This document shows positions 46,389 to 55,771 of a stretch of 64,000 nucleotides of DNA, piece after piece. The notes beneath the pieces were generated by a model. The model saw only the letters and a list, made by a program, of their open reading frames with translations, searched no databases and was not told the DNA's origin. The translations under genes were made by a program, and so were the position numbers. The DNA comes from Nitrosospira multiformis (lineage in GTDB: Bacteria; Pseudomonadota; Gammaproteobacteria; Burkholderiales; Nitrosomonadaceae): contig NZ_FNKY01000001.1 of NCBI RefSeq assembly GCF_900103165.1, positions 1,550,001-1,614,000 on the forward strand, given 5' to 3'. How positions within the stretch are numbered: the stretch's first letter is position 1; the number at the start of each line of letters is the position of its first letter.

Positions 46389-47060
46389 ATGCCCGCCCGT
46401 TCGATGCATGATGCTCACGAGACTACGGCTCTACGCATACCGGCGGGTGGTGTGCTGTTGAGTGCGGATTTAACTGTACCTGCGGGCGCGGAGGCCATTA
46501 TTGCCTTCGCTCATGGGAGCGGCAGTAGCCGGCACAGCACCCGAAACCGTTATGTCGCGGAAACGCTGAACGGATATGGATTTGCCACGCTTCTCGCCGA
46601 TCTTCTGACGGAAGAAGAGGAGATCATCGATTTGCGGACACGTCATCTGCGCTTCGATATTCCAATGCTGGCGGGCAGGCTGGTTGATATCGCGGCATGG
46701 TTGCAAGATCAAGCGAAGATGAAACAGTTGAAAATCGGCTGGTTTGGGGCCAGTACCGGGGCTGGCGCTGCGCTGATTGCCGCGGCGCGGTGTCCGGAAA
46801 ATATCATGGCTGTCGTTTCACGTGGCGGCAGGCCGGATCTGGCCGGGGATTATCTGCGGGACGTTACGGCGCCTGTATTGCTGATCGTGGGAGAAAACGA
46901 TCCTCAGGTTCTGGATCTCAATAAATGGGCACTTGCGCAGCTCAATGCCCAGTCAAAACTGGAAATTGTGCCCAATGCAACGCATCTGTTTGAAGAGTCC
47001 GGCACGCTTGAAGCCGCCGCGTTTCTGGCGGCCCAATGGTTCCGCGATCACTTGAAATAG
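46389..47060 (+). CDS. Dienelactone hydrolase-like alpha/beta hydrolase
   Basis: The 223 residues have the fold's nucleophile elbow in GWFGASTGAGAAL (Ser near 120), an oxyanion segment FAHGSGSSRHSTRNR near 40, an acid Asp in VGENDPQVLDL near 174, and the catalytic His in NATHLFEESG near 200. This subtype often occurs next to, or fused with, a phosphoribosyltransferase domain, as is seen here. Substrate unknown. Confidence 0.85.
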   Translation: MPARSMHDAHETTALRIPAGGVLLSADLTVPAGAEAIIAFAHGSGSSRHSTRNRYVAETLNGYGFATLLADLLTEEEEIIDLRTRHLRFDIPMLAGRLVDIAAWLQDQAKMKQLKIGWFGASTGAGAALIAAARCPENIMAVVSRGGRPDLAGDYLRDVTAPVLLIVGENDPQVLDLNKWALAQLNAQSKLEIVPNATHLFEESGTLEAAAFLAAQWFRDHLK

Positions 47061-47077
47061 CCGGGGGGATCAATCGG

Positions 47078-47740
47078 GTGGTGGCTACCTTTTACCGTTT
47101 TGCAAACAGAACAGAAGCTGGGAAGCGGCTTGCGGATGCACTATCCGGTTATACCGGTAGAAGCGATATCCTCATTCTGGCGCTGCCGCGGGGGGGTGTT
47201 CCTGTTGCTTATGAAGTGGCGAAAGCCCTGTCTGCGACGATGGATCTGTGGCTTGTCCGCAAGCTTGGTGTGCCGGGACACGAAGAATTGGCGCTAGGTG
47301 CGCTGGCAGGGAAGAGTATCCGTATTTTCAATCAAGATATTATTGATCTTCTCAATATTGACGAGACGGTTATCGATGGCATCGTAGCCAGGGAACAGGC
47401 CGAGTTGGAAAGACGCAACACGCTCTACCGGCAGGGTAAATCGCCGCCAGGTATAGAAGGGAAAACAATCATTATTATCGATGACGGTCTGGCTACCGGT
47501 GCGACCATGCGTGTTGCGATTGCATCCCTCCGTCAGGCGGGCGCGGCACGGATCATCGTGGCTGTTCCGGTTGGTGCGGCATCCACCTGCGGCAAAATCG
47601 GTAAAGAAGCGGATGAGTTTATATGCCTGCACGCGCCGGAGCCTTTTTACGGCGTCGGACAATGGTATAGCGATTTTTCCCAGACCTCGGATGAGGACGT
47701 GCTGGCGCTTCTAAACGATGTCACAACAAGCCTTGGGTGA
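47078..47740 (+). CDS. Phosphoribosyltransferase-like protein
   Basis: The roughly 220 residues have the type I fold: the first loop LALPRGGVPVAYEVAKAL near 38, the LVRKLGVPGHEELALGALA segment, and the PRPP-binding loop IIIIDDGLATGATM at about 145. I start at GTG 47078, preceded by GGGGGGAT; GTG 47081 or an overlapping ATG-type start at 47036 are alternatives. Its natural substrate is unknown. Proteins of this branch commonly pair with the hydrolase found just upstream (18 bases away), so the two likely act together. Confidence 0.82.
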   Translation: MVATFYRFANRTEAGKRLADALSGYTGRSDILILALPRGGVPVAYEVAKALSATMDLWLVRKLGVPGHEELALGALAGKSIRIFNQDIIDLLNIDETVIDGIVAREQAELERRNTLYRQGKSPPGIEGKTIIIIDDGLATGATMRVAIASLRQAGAARIIVAVPVGAASTCGKIGKEADEFICLHAPEPFYGVGQWYSDFSQTSDEDVLALLNDVTTSLG

Positions 47741-47809
47741 ACTCTATATTCGTAGATCCTCCACCAAAACCGGTTTTTTCAGAAGGCTCGAATGGAGCAG
47801 ATGGGGCCA

Positions 47810-47852
47810 ATGACCGCACACTTTACCCCGCTTACTACCGGATTCAGGATAA
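47810..47852. repeat. Fragment of the dispersed element (one end)
   Basis: The run CCGCACACTTTACCCCG followed by CTACCGGATTCAGGATAA matches the slmA-side end of copy A in reverse complement, including the junction between body and arm. It lies between the convergent phosphoribosyltransferase and M48 genes. The body of the element is missing. Confidence 0.65.
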
Positions 47853-47996
47853 ATGGTTGTACCACTAACGGGGGGTCGTGTATCACACGGCCCCGTTTAG
47901 CTTGATCGGCCCGGAATTTGTAAACGTGAGCGCTTATCGCAAGATTAAAGACGATCGTGATTTTTACACAACCTCCAATACGATTCAGCTTCAGCT

Positions 47997-48812
47997 TCAG
48001 CGGCGTGCAGCCTGGTAGAGAGGCGTAACGATTGGCAGCAATGATTCGATCTGCTGAACCCGGGTTGAGTCGGCTGGATGGCTGCTCAGAAATTCGGGTG
48101 GCTTCGAGCCGTCGCTAGCGCTCATCATCTTTTGCCACAGGGTTATCCCGGCGCGTGGATTGTAACCCGCACGGGCGCTCAGCTCCAGACCGATACGATC
48201 GGCCTCCGCCTCGTCAGTACGGCTAAAATGGGTGGCTATCAGCGCTTCATAACCAACATTGGCGAGTTGCGCCGCATTCTGACCGAGGCCAAGCAATGCC
48301 GATCCAACGCCCATGGCGGCCTGTGCGGCAATCGCCTGGGAGACCTGTTCACGTGAGTGTTCGCGTAAGGCATGGGCGATTTCATGCCCCATTACGACCG
48401 CAATCTCCTCATCGGTCAGCTTCAGGCGATTAATCAGTCCCGAATAAAACATGATTTTGCCGCCGGGCATGCAGAAGGCATTGAGCTCATTGCTATCAAT
48501 AATATTGACTTCCCACTTCCAGCCGGGCGCATCCCGGCGGAATACGCCGGTTTGCGGTTCGATCCGGCGGGCTATGGCCTGCACTCGCTGCAGCAGCTTG
48601 CTATCCTGGTTTAGCGCGCCTTTTTCTGTTGCGTCCGCTTTCATCTTGGTATAACCCTGCGCCGCTGTCTGCTCCAATTGCTCCGAGGAAATAAGCATGA
48701 GCTGAGAGCGGTTGGCCCCAACCGCCCCACCTGTGGTGGTGGTTGCGCATCCGCTGAGCACCGCTAACCATAGACTGATTGATATGGCTGCAAGAAGTCG
48801 AAGAATGGACAT
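47997..48812 (-). CDS. M48-family metalloprotease lipoprotein (LoiP/YggG-like)
   Basis: The 271 residues have a lipoprotein signal (AVLSGC lipobox near residue 22) and an M48 peptidase domain with the zinc motif GHEIAHAL at about 145-152 and the third ligand in SRTDEAEADRIGLE near 204. This matches single-domain outer-membrane M48 proteases of the LoiP/YggG/BepA group, which degrade or handle misfolded outer-membrane proteins. The domain is complete; there is no TPR tail, so LoiP-like rather than BepA. Confidence 0.9.
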   Translation of the reverse strand: MSILRLLAAISISLWLAVLSGCATTTTGGAVGANRSQLMLISSEQLEQTAAQGYTKMKADATEKGALNQDSKLLQRVQAIARRIEPQTGVFRRDAPGWKWEVNIIDSNELNAFCMPGGKIMFYSGLINRLKLTDEEIAVVMGHEIAHALREHSREQVSQAIAAQAAMGVGSALLGLGQNAAQLANVGYEALIATHFSRTDEAEADRIGLELSARAGYNPRAGITLWQKMMSASDGSKPPEFLSSHPADSTRVQQIESLLPIVTPLYQAARR

Positions 48813-48871
48813 GATTTCTCCCGATAAAATATTTTGTCATACGTATTCAGAGAACCCCGGCGACTGATTCC

Positions 48872-49519
48872 TCAATACTTCCGGCGGCGTATAACTACGA
48901 GTGCGGTGGCAGCCAGGCCAATCAAAGCAAGTATTCCCGGTTCGGGAACGACGGCGGAGGAACGGAAATTAAGTGCTTCCACGGCATCGAGTGTATAGGC
49001 TTCGGGAAAACCTTGCCCGCTATTGCCTGCCGCGGTTATCCTGAGATAGCTGATCTCGCTGAGTCCCGTACCGGATATGTCCACATTCGTAATGCACGGG
49101 AATGCGAGAGAGCACGAGAAATTCAACAGATCTCCGGCGAGGGAAAACGCGTGAATGAAGCTGGACCCATTAGCGCTGATATCCAGACTGAATCCGTCCA
49201 GAAAGCTGAAAGTATCGTAAAACCGGAGATCCGGGCCGGCTCCGTCAAGCACCTCGCCACTGCTGAAACGCATGGTGATAGTACCTGGAGTCCCCGTGGC
49301 GCCGCCCAGGGCAACTATTGTTCCGTCCAATGCCTTTATCGCAGCCGTTACCGCCTGCAGGTCATCAATACCCTCTCCGTCGATAATTCCATCGTCAATC
49401 CCGAAACCGGCGCCCCCATTGAAACTGATCACGGAGTCGGCAAAGGGGAGGGCATGGAGCATGGCGGAGGATATGCCCAGCACCGCGGCAAGGCAGAATG
49501 AAAGAAAATTTTTGTTCAT
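48872..49519 (-). CDS. PEP-CTERM sorting-domain protein
   Basis: The 215 residues have a signal peptide (cleavage near MLHALP) and a C-terminal signal VPEPGILALIGLAATALVVIRRRKY (in part here), the classical PEP motif, helix and basic tail read by exosortase. The middle part is Gly/Ser/Asp-rich with beta-strand character and no recognised domain. GGGGGG precedes the ATG. It is the second PEP-CTERM protein of the window; function unknown, probably surface or matrix located. Confidence 0.85.
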   Translation of the reverse strand: MNKNFLSFCLAAVLGISSAMLHALPFADSVISFNGGAGFGIDDGIIDGEGIDDLQAVTAAIKALDGTIVALGGATGTPGTITMRFSSGEVLDGAGPDLRFYDTFSFLDGFSLDISANGSSFIHAFSLAGDLLNFSCSLAFPCITNVDISGTGLSEISYLRITAAGNSGQGFPEAYTLDAVEALNFRSSAVVPEPGILALIGLAATALVVIRRRKY

Positions 49520-49540
49520 GGACCCCCCGCAACGATTCCG

Positions 49541-50035
49541 CTATTGAACGACTTCCGCTTTCTGCACTACCACATCCTCCAAAGGCACGTTCTGGTGCCC
49601 GCTTCGATCGGCCGTTTTTACTTTCTTGATCTGGTCTACCACATCCTTGCCTTCCGTGACTTTGCCAAATACACAATAGCCAAAACCCTGAGAAGTCGAT
49701 GAAGTGTAATTGAGAAAATTATTATCGGCGACATTGATGAAAAACTGTGCGGAAGCGGAGTGGACATCGGAGGTGCGTGCCATGGCGACCGTATATTTTT
49801 CGTTCTTGAGCCCATTGGCGGCCTCGTTCTGAATCGGCGCGCGGGTCTGTTTCTGCTTCATGCCCGGCTCAAAGCCGCCTCCCTGAATCATGAAGCCGTC
49901 AATCACGCGATGGAATATCGTATTGTCATAATGTCCGCTGTTTACATAGTCGATAAAATTCTGGGCGGTCAATGGCGCTTTCTCGCTGTCGAGTTCAAGT
50001 GAAATGATGCCGTGATTGGTATGCAATTTGATCAT
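49541..50035 (-). CDS. ppiB: Cytoplasmic peptidyl-prolyl isomerase B (cyclophilin)
   Basis: Speeds cis-trans isomerisation of proline bonds. The 164 residues form one cyclophilin domain without a signal peptide: [21 protein letters not shown] with the catalytic Arg, [15 protein letters not shown], and [13 protein letters not shown]. It lies eight bases after the exported paralogue ppiA on the same strand, so the pair looks like a tandem duplication with one copy exported. Confidence 0.95.
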   Translation of the reverse strand: MIKLHTNHGIISLELDSEKAPLTAQNFIDYVNSGHYDNTIFHRVIDGFMIQGGGFEPGMKQKQTRAPIQNEAANGLKNEKYTVAMARTSDVHSASAQFFINVADNNFLNYTSSTSQGFGYCVFGKVTEGKDVVDQIKKVKTADRSGHQNVPLEDVVVQKAEVVQ

Positions 50036-50043
50036 GTTTGTCC

Positions 50044-50652
50044 TTATTTGGTGGGGGTGCTGGCTGCGGCAGAGGGTTCCGCCGCGATGAGTCTGACTTC
50101 TTCGATGACCACGGTTACCTTAGGGACATCGCTTGGGAAAGGTCCCGCCGGACCGGTGGGCGTGTCTGCGATCTTGTTGACGATCTCCATTCCCTTCACG
50201 ACTTTTCCAAATACGGTATAACCATAGCCCTGTGGCGTAGGCGCGGTATGGTTAAGAAAAGCGTTATTGGCGACATTGATAAAAAACTGTGCCGAGGCCG
50301 AATGCGGATCCGACGTGCGGGCCATGGCAACGGTCCCAATCTCGTTCCTGAGGCCATTGGCCGCTTCATTCTCAACGGGTTGTCTTGCCGGCTTTTGTCT
50401 GAGCGTCTTATCGAAGCCGCCGCCCTGAATCATGAATCCAGGGATGACCCGGTGAAACACGGTGCCTGTATAGTAACCATCCTTCACGTAGCTTAAGAAA
50501 TTTCCTACCGTCTTCGGTGCTTTATCCGGATAGAGTTCCAGCACTATAGTGCCGAAATTGGTCTTGATTTCAACCTGGGGATTGGCAGCGTAAGCCGTTG
50601 TGATAGTACTGAAAAGAAGTGAGAGAGCAGTGAGAAGTTTGATGATATGCAT
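50044..50652 (-). CDS. ppiA: Periplasmic peptidyl-prolyl isomerase A (cyclophilin)
   Basis: The 202 residues have a signal peptide (hydrophobic about 5-22, cleavage near AYAAN) and one cyclophilin domain ([35 protein letters not shown]), plus a short Ser/Ala/Pro tail. I chose ATG 50652 (MHIIKL); the longer frame uses TTG and adds nine residues ahead of the signal. It follows the L,D-transpeptidase gene by 54 bases and assists folding of exported proteins. Confidence 0.93.
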   Translation of the reverse strand: MHIIKLLTALSLLFSTITTAYAANPQVEIKTNFGTIVLELYPDKAPKTVGNFLSYVKDGYYTGTVFHRVIPGFMIQGGGFDKTLRQKPARQPVENEAANGLRNEIGTVAMARTSDPHSASAQFFINVANNAFLNHTAPTPQGYGYTVFGKVVKGMEIVNKIADTPTGPAGPFPSDVPKVTVVIEEVRLIAAEPSAAASTPTK

Positions 50653-50706
50653 GGGCTGCCTGTAAAAAAGGGAAATCAATCGATTATTTTTATCATAATA
50701 CTGAAA

Positions 50707-51957
50707 CTATGCCGCACTTTCATAGATAATTTTCCATGAGCCTTCTTTGTTTTCCTTCATCCAGTATTGGCGTTTTTTCATTTTGTTGGACAGGTTGTTG
50801 CTGGAATATTCCTGATCGAAATTGACGACTACCAGGTCGTCCCTGCCGGGGTAAAGAAACATGCCGACATTGCTGATACCCACCTTGATCCAGCTTTTGG
50901 CGGCATTCACCTGGCGTTTGTGCTGTATCCATTCAGCCAGGCCCTGGTCGCCGCTGGAGAAATTCCGTCCATAGTGCCTGATATATGCCTCGATATTCCC
51001 ACTCTCCCAATCACGCCGCCAGCTTTCCAGTTTTTGCGTCAATCTGTTGCGGAGTATGACTGTATCATCAGGTTTTACCCATTCCATTTCGTCACTGATG
51101 ATGATGGGAGTGATGCCGACTTGCAAGGTCGCACCCACCGCATTCAGATCCTGATTGGAGAGTACTACGCACCCATCGCTGGCGCGAGGCGGGCGGCTGT
51201 AGGTGTTTGAGGGCGTTCCATGCAGCCAGATGCCATAACCATTGCGCCCGTGGCGCTTATCCCACTCGTTGGGATAATTGATAGGAAATGCACCGCTGCC
51301 GTAGAAATCCGTAAGTTTTTCACGTGGCAGATTGGCAGTGATGAAATACACTCCGACAGGCGTTTTCTTGTCACCTTCCTTCAGTTTCTGTGAGCCATTC
51401 TTGCCGCTGCTGATGTAATAATCGGCAAGATAACGGGCTTCCCCACGAACATTCTGGTACATATAAAGCCGGGATCTGCGGGTATCGGCAATGATTGCGT
51501 ATTTTTGCTCCGGCTGCATTTGCAGCAGATATTTAGGTGTCGCATTACGCGGGACCGATTCCCGGTGATGCTGCATTCTGGCGCGCGCCTCCTCACGCAG
51601 ATCGGCAATGTCCTGTTGTGGCATCCCTCCCGTATCGCCCATATTATTGATGGGGCGGGCACGAGCCAGCAGCAGGTCACCCTTGATCAATTGCGCAAGC
51701 CGGAAATTGGGGTTGGTCTTGAGTAATTGCTCGATTCCGTTCAAAGCGGAATCCATGCGGCTCTCGGCGATTTCCTGCAAGCTTTTGACGAGCGCCGTTT
51801 CCGGCCCGGCCATGGGGAGTTCCGTCAAGATTGAGTTTTCACTTGCGAGTACGCCGGGGATTGCGAGACAGTATGCTGCCAGTGCGGCTGTGGTAATCGT
51901 GGTTTTTACGGATAGACGATCCCGTTTCAGGGAAACAGGGCAATTTTGCGATTTCAT
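50707..51957 (-). CDS. L,D-transpeptidase (YkuD) with C-terminal NTF2-like domain
   Basis: A periplasmic enzyme that makes 3-3 peptidoglycan cross-links or links proteins to the wall. The 416 residues have a signal peptide (about 18-40), a helical TPR-like part at about 50-110, the YkuD catalytic domain at about 150-290 with HGTPSN and the nucleophile Cys in SDGCVVLSN, and an NTF2-like domain at about 305-416 ending in WKIIYESAA. The ATG at 51957 overlaps the stop of the TPR gene (ATGA), which fixes the start. The neighbour carries a similar C-terminal domain, so the two are probably related and co-translated. Confidence 0.9.
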   Translation of the reverse strand: MKSQNCPVSLKRDRLSVKTTITTAALAAYCLAIPGVLASENSILTELPMAGPETALVKSLQEIAESRMDSALNGIEQLLKTNPNFRLAQLIKGDLLLARARPINNMGDTGGMPQQDIADLREEARARMQHHRESVPRNATPKYLLQMQPEQKYAIIADTRRSRLYMYQNVRGEARYLADYYISSGKNGSQKLKEGDKKTPVGVYFITANLPREKLTDFYGSGAFPINYPNEWDKRHGRNGYGIWLHGTPSNTYSRPPRASDGCVVLSNQDLNAVGATLQVGITPIIISDEMEWVKPDDTVILRNRLTQKLESWRRDWESGNIEAYIRHYGRNFSSGDQGLAEWIQHKRQVNAAKSWIKVGISNVGMFLYPGRDDLVVVNFDQEYSSNNLSNKMKKRQYWMKENKEGSWKIIYESAA

Positions 51958-53009
51958 CGTCCGACCTGCTCCTGCTGTATCAGCCACTTTTCCCCTGTCT
52001 TGACCATCTCAATGGTTTTGGTGGTGGTGCTTTTGATCGCATCCGAGTGATACGATTGCCTGAAGCTTACCGTGGCGTGCGCGGTATTGGTGAAGCTGAT
52101 TTTGGGATGGGTGATTTCGACATGGATAGACTTTGGCTTGCCGATGCGCTCCCGGCGGCTTTTCTCCCATGCCGGGCGCGAGGTGCCACGGGGGGTATGG
52201 AAGTCACTTGCGTAAAATGCGAGGTACGTGCTGGCATCCTTATCCGACCATGCCTTGGCCCAGGCATTGATTGCCTTAAGGATTTCTTTAGAGTCGTTAT
52301 CCGCGACTGCTGGTTTTTCCGAAGCCGGTTTTTCAGCAAGAGGAGCTTTTTCGGGCACCGGTTTTTCGGCGGTTGCCGAAATATTGTCCGGAACCTTCTC
52401 CGGCGCTTTCCCCGCAATTTTTTCAGGACCTGTTACCGATGGCTTGCCTGCTGGCAGGGCGGCGGGTTGAACGCCTTTGGGCCGGTTCGTCGTGACCAGC
52501 TCTTTGATCATTGCGAGCTTGGTCTGCGCGGTGGCATTACTCTTGTCCAGCTGTAAAGCCTTGCCATATGCCTGACTCGCCATCTTCGCGTATATGTCAC
52601 CGAGATTCTCGTGCGCGGTGGAATAACTGGGATGCGTGCGTATCGCTGCTTCCAGCGCACTCTTGGCCTTGTCATACTGGCCCTGGCTGGCGTAAAGCAC
52701 GGCAAGATTATTATAGGGCTCGGGCAGATCCGGATACTCTTCCGATAGTGAAGAAAATACCTTGGTGGCATCGGCAATCCTGTTTTGCTCGGTAAGGATC
52801 AACCCCTTCTGGAAGCGCATTTGGGCGTCCTTGGGCCGGGTGGCAAGATAGGCATCTGCTTGTTCCAGCGCTTTGCCCAGATTACCCTGCTTATAAAGTT
52901 TGGCAACTTCCTCGCTTTCATCGGCAAACGTGGCAGCAGCCGCCATCAGCAAGACGACGGCACAGGCGGTCATGGACGCATTGGCCCGGTGAAAATTTAG
53001 CGATTTCAT
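51954..53009 (-). CDS. Exported TPR protein with NTF2-like C-terminal domain
   Basis: The 351 residues have a signal peptide (cleavage near TFADE), tetratricopeptide repeats at about 33-165 (for example [20 protein letters not shown]), a Lys/Pro/Glu-rich linker at about 180-240 with repeated EKPxxEK units, and an NTF2-like domain at about 245-351 ([22 protein letters not shown]). It probably positions or regulates the L,D-transpeptidase encoded by the overlapping next gene; this is inferred from coupling and the shared domain. Divergent from cysS across 108 bases. Confidence 0.85.
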   Translation of the reverse strand: MKSLNFHRANASMTACAVVLLMAAAATFADESEEVAKLYKQGNLGKALEQADAYLATRPKDAQMRFQKGLILTEQNRIADATKVFSSLSEEYPDLPEPYNNLAVLYASQGQYDKAKSALEAAIRTHPSYSTAHENLGDIYAKMASQAYGKALQLDKSNATAQTKLAMIKELVTTNRPKGVQPAALPAGKPSVTGPEKIAGKAPEKVPDNISATAEKPVPEKAPLAEKPASEKPAVADNDSKEILKAINAWAKAWSDKDASTYLAFYASDFHTPRGTSRPAWEKSRRERIGKPKSIHVEITHPKISFTNTAHATVSFRQSYHSDAIKSTTTKTIEMVKTGEKWLIQQEQVGR

Positions 53010-53117
53010 TGTGCTATACTGCTCCGGTTTTTGTTGAGCCAGCTCGGAATATTCTGGCTTCCGCCAAGATGCCTGCCGATTCTACCAAGAAGCCTGTCTA
53101 TTTCACAATCTCGCCAG

Positions 53118-54512
53118 ATGCTCAAGATTCATAATTCGCTCGTAAGAGAAAAACAGGATTTCGTTCCCCTGACGCCCGGCAGCGTTAGAATATATGTCTG
53201 TGGCATAACAGTCTATGATTATTGCCATCTCGGTCACGCACGCATGATGGTGGTATTCGATATGGTGGTGCGCTGGTTGCGGGCCAGCGGCCTTGATGTC
53301 ACTTATGTGCGCAACATCACTGATATTGACGACAAAATCATCAAACGTGCGCAGGAAAACAATGAGCCCATCGAAACCCTGACTGCTCGTTTTATTCAGG
53401 CGATGGAGGAAGATGCCGTCGCGCTCGGAGTCGTGCCACCTACTTGCGAGCCGCGAGCTACCGGGCATGTGGAAAGAATGGTCGCCATGATCCATACCCT
53501 GCTGGATAAGGGTCTCGCCTACGCCGCAGCCAATGGCGATGTATATTATGCTGTGCATCGATTCCCGGGTTATGGAAAGCTTTCGGGGAAATCGCTTGAC
53601 GATTTGCGAGCGGGGGAGCGCGTGATCATCGATCCATACAAGAAAGATCCGCTGGATTTCGTGTTATGGAAAGCCGCCAAGCCCGGCGAGCCCCGGTGGG
53701 ATTCGCCCTGGGGCAGGGGGCGTCCCGGCTGGCATATCGAATGCTCGGCAATGAGCGAACATTTTCTGGGCGAGCATTTCGACATACACGGCGGGGGCCA
53801 GGACTTGCAGTTCCCGCATCATGAAAACGAAATTGCGCAAAGCGAAGGCGCGCATGATCATCCTTTCGTCAACTACTGGATGCACAACGGTTTCGTGCGT
53901 GTCGATGATGAGAAAATGTCCAAGTCGCTGGGCAATTTTTTCACTGTACGTGAAATACTTGATCGCTACCAACCGGAAGTGGTGCGTTTCTTTATTTTGC
54001 GTGCGCATTATCGCAGCCCGCTGAATTATTCCGACCAGCATCTGGAGGATGCCAAACGTGCACTCGACCGGCTTTACACGGCCCTGAAAGGAAGTGAGCA
54101 GGGAGGTGAGATAAGCGAGTCTGCCGAGGTAATAGACTGGAGCGAGGCTCCGGCACGGCGTTTCAGGGAAGCGATGAACGACGACTTCAACACCCCGGAC
54201 GCCATCGCTGTACTGTTTGATCTTGCCAACGAAATTAACAAGACCGGTTCACCCGTGGATGTGGTATTGCTGAGAGCCTTGGGCGGTGTACTGGGGCTGC
54301 TGCAACAGGATTCACAGCAATATTTCCAGGATGCCGTGATTATGAGAGATCCCGCCTTTACCCAGGAACGCATTGAACGAATGATTCAACAGCGCCTCAT
54401 CGCCCGTACCAATAAAGATTATGGTGAATCCGACCGTATCCGCAAGGAACTGCTGGATGCCGGCATTATTCTGGAGGATGGATCTCAGGGCACCGCTTGG
54501 CGGCGAGCATAA
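53118..54512 (+). CDS. cysS: Cysteinyl-tRNA synthetase
   Basis: Charges tRNA-Cys. The 464 residues have the class I signatures: the HIGH-type motif [12 protein letters not shown] near 37, KMSKSLGNF near 270, and zinc ligands Cys in [14 protein letters not shown] and a His-His pair in [15 protein letters not shown]. The start at 53118 gives [15 protein letters not shown], the family N terminus; a longer frame from 53031 has 29 unrelated residues. There is no strong ribosome site. It is transcribed alone. Confidence 0.97.
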   Translation: MLKIHNSLVREKQDFVPLTPGSVRIYVCGITVYDYCHLGHARMMVVFDMVVRWLRASGLDVTYVRNITDIDDKIIKRAQENNEPIETLTARFIQAMEEDAVALGVVPPTCEPRATGHVERMVAMIHTLLDKGLAYAAANGDVYYAVHRFPGYGKLSGKSLDDLRAGERVIIDPYKKDPLDFVLWKAAKPGEPRWDSPWGRGRPGWHIECSAMSEHFLGEHFDIHGGGQDLQFPHHENEIAQSEGAHDHPFVNYWMHNGFVRVDDEKMSKSLGNFFTVREILDRYQPEVVRFFILRAHYRSPLNYSDQHLEDAKRALDRLYTALKGSEQGGEISESAEVIDWSEAPARRFREAMNDDFNTPDAIAVLFDLANEINKTGSPVDVVLLRALGGVLGLLQQDSQQYFQDAVIMRDPAFTQERIERMIQQRLIARTNKDYGESDRIRKELLDAGIILEDGSQGTAWRRA

Positions 54513-54798
54513 GTTTTGTCACCTTTTTGAACCGGAAGGTTCTTGACCTTGCCATCCGCAATTCAAGGCGAAATATTTCTCGCCTGTCCATCCTGTCGTT
54601 ATTTTTTTGACACTAGTCCAAAGGTGGCTGACGACGGTATATCTGCTTAACTCCTTTACGTTCTATGCCATTGATCCAGTAATAGCCAGACAAAAATAGT
54701 GAAAACAATTCAAATATATACTATTTTTAAAGGACGAGGAGAAAGCGCGGGGAGGAAATGGGGCGACATCATTCCTGCCGCATAATAAAAAAGGAGAG

Positions 54799-55197
54799 AT
54801 GAAAATGGAAATACGGGTAGAGAGAACAGATTTTTCGGAGAATAGCACGATCGGCAAGCTATACGTGGATGATCAATTTGAGTGCTACACGTTGGAAGAT
54901 AAAGTCAGGCCGGTTAAGATCAAGGGGAAGACAGCCATCGCTGCGGGACGCTATGAAGTCATTATTAATTACTCACAGCGATTTGGCCGCCTGCTGCCAC
55001 TTCTTCTGAATGTGCCCAACTTTGAGGGGGTGCGGATACACCCCGGAAATACAGCCGCGGATACGGAGGGATGTATACTGGTGGGGCAGACGAAGGATGC
55101 GGGATTCATCGGCCAAAGCCGACTCGCTTTCGAGCAGCTTTTCACTAAATTGAAAGCCGCATCCGAGACCGAAAAAATATTCATCGAGATAGCATAG
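54799..55197 (+). CDS. DUF5675-family protein
   Basis: The 132 residues match a small conserved family with unknown function, often near phage or cell-wall genes: TFRRT-like start, CYTLEDKVRP, IAAGRYEVIINYSQRFG, VPNFEGVRIHPGNTAADTEGCILVG. The last segment, with invariant His and Cys in HPGNxxxDTEGC, resembles the active site of L,D-transpeptidases (YkuD). A catalytic role on peptidoglycan is possible but not shown. GGAGAG precedes the ATG; an ATG two codons later is equally good. Confidence 0.82.
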   Translation: MKMEIRVERTDFSENSTIGKLYVDDQFECYTLEDKVRPVKIKGKTAIAAGRYEVIINYSQRFGRLLPLLLNVPNFEGVRIHPGNTAADTEGCILVGQTKDAGFIGQSRLAFEQLFTKLKAASETEKIFIEIA

Positions 55198-55213
55198 CCG
55201 TATCGTCTGAGTA

Positions 55214-55744
55214 ATGTTAAGTCTTCTGAAAGTACTGCTTTTCAGCTTCACCGCTGCATTGTCCTTCGTATCCCTGGATGCCTTGGCGTACACGGAAGCC
55301 GTTCCGTTCGTGCACGAGAAAATATCCGTGCTGTCCTCCGGCAAGAGAGTTGCCGTTTCATTCCGGGAGCGCCCATGCAAGAGCGGCGAGTGCCGTGAAG
55401 CCGATGCGGGTATGTGGGGCATCGATGGAGGTATTCCACGGTTTATCACCGAGGTTTTCCTTGTTTCCATCGACGGCAAGGAATTCGTCATTCCCAGGAA
55501 ATTCTATCAGGATCTCACCAACACTTATCAACTGCGCATCTTTGAACAAAATGCACGCGTTATTATCGAACTTAAAGGCGGGGAAGCCGCAGGTGCCTAT
55601 ACGGCGCGTTTCAAGTTGGGCGGAATGTGCGGGTTCGAGCGGGAAGTCTGCGCCGAGGTGTGCAAGGAAATCTGGGAGCGGACCACTTGGTACAATGCGT
55701 TTGCCTACGAGGCGGATCCGCGATGCGGAAGTGGAATTCAATGA
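55214..55744 (+). CDS. Exported protein of unknown function
   Basis: The 176 residues have a signal peptide (cleavage near DALAY) and a mature part with beta-strand character and six cysteines in pairs (RPCKSGECREAD, GGMCGFEREVCAEVCKE) that could form disulfides. There is no recognised domain. It follows the DUF5675 gene by 16 bases and precedes the EI24 gene by 27 bases, so it is probably co-transcribed with them. Confidence 0.7.
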   Translation: MLSLLKVLLFSFTAALSFVSLDALAYTEAVPFVHEKISVLSSGKRVAVSFRERPCKSGECREADAGMWGIDGGIPRFITEVFLVSIDGKEFVIPRKFYQDLTNTYQLRIFEQNARVIIELKGGEAAGAYTARFKLGGMCGFEREVCAEVCKEIWERTTWYNAFAYEADPRCGSGIQ

Positions 55745-55771
55745 GTTTCGCCCTGAGAAGGAGAATTATCC

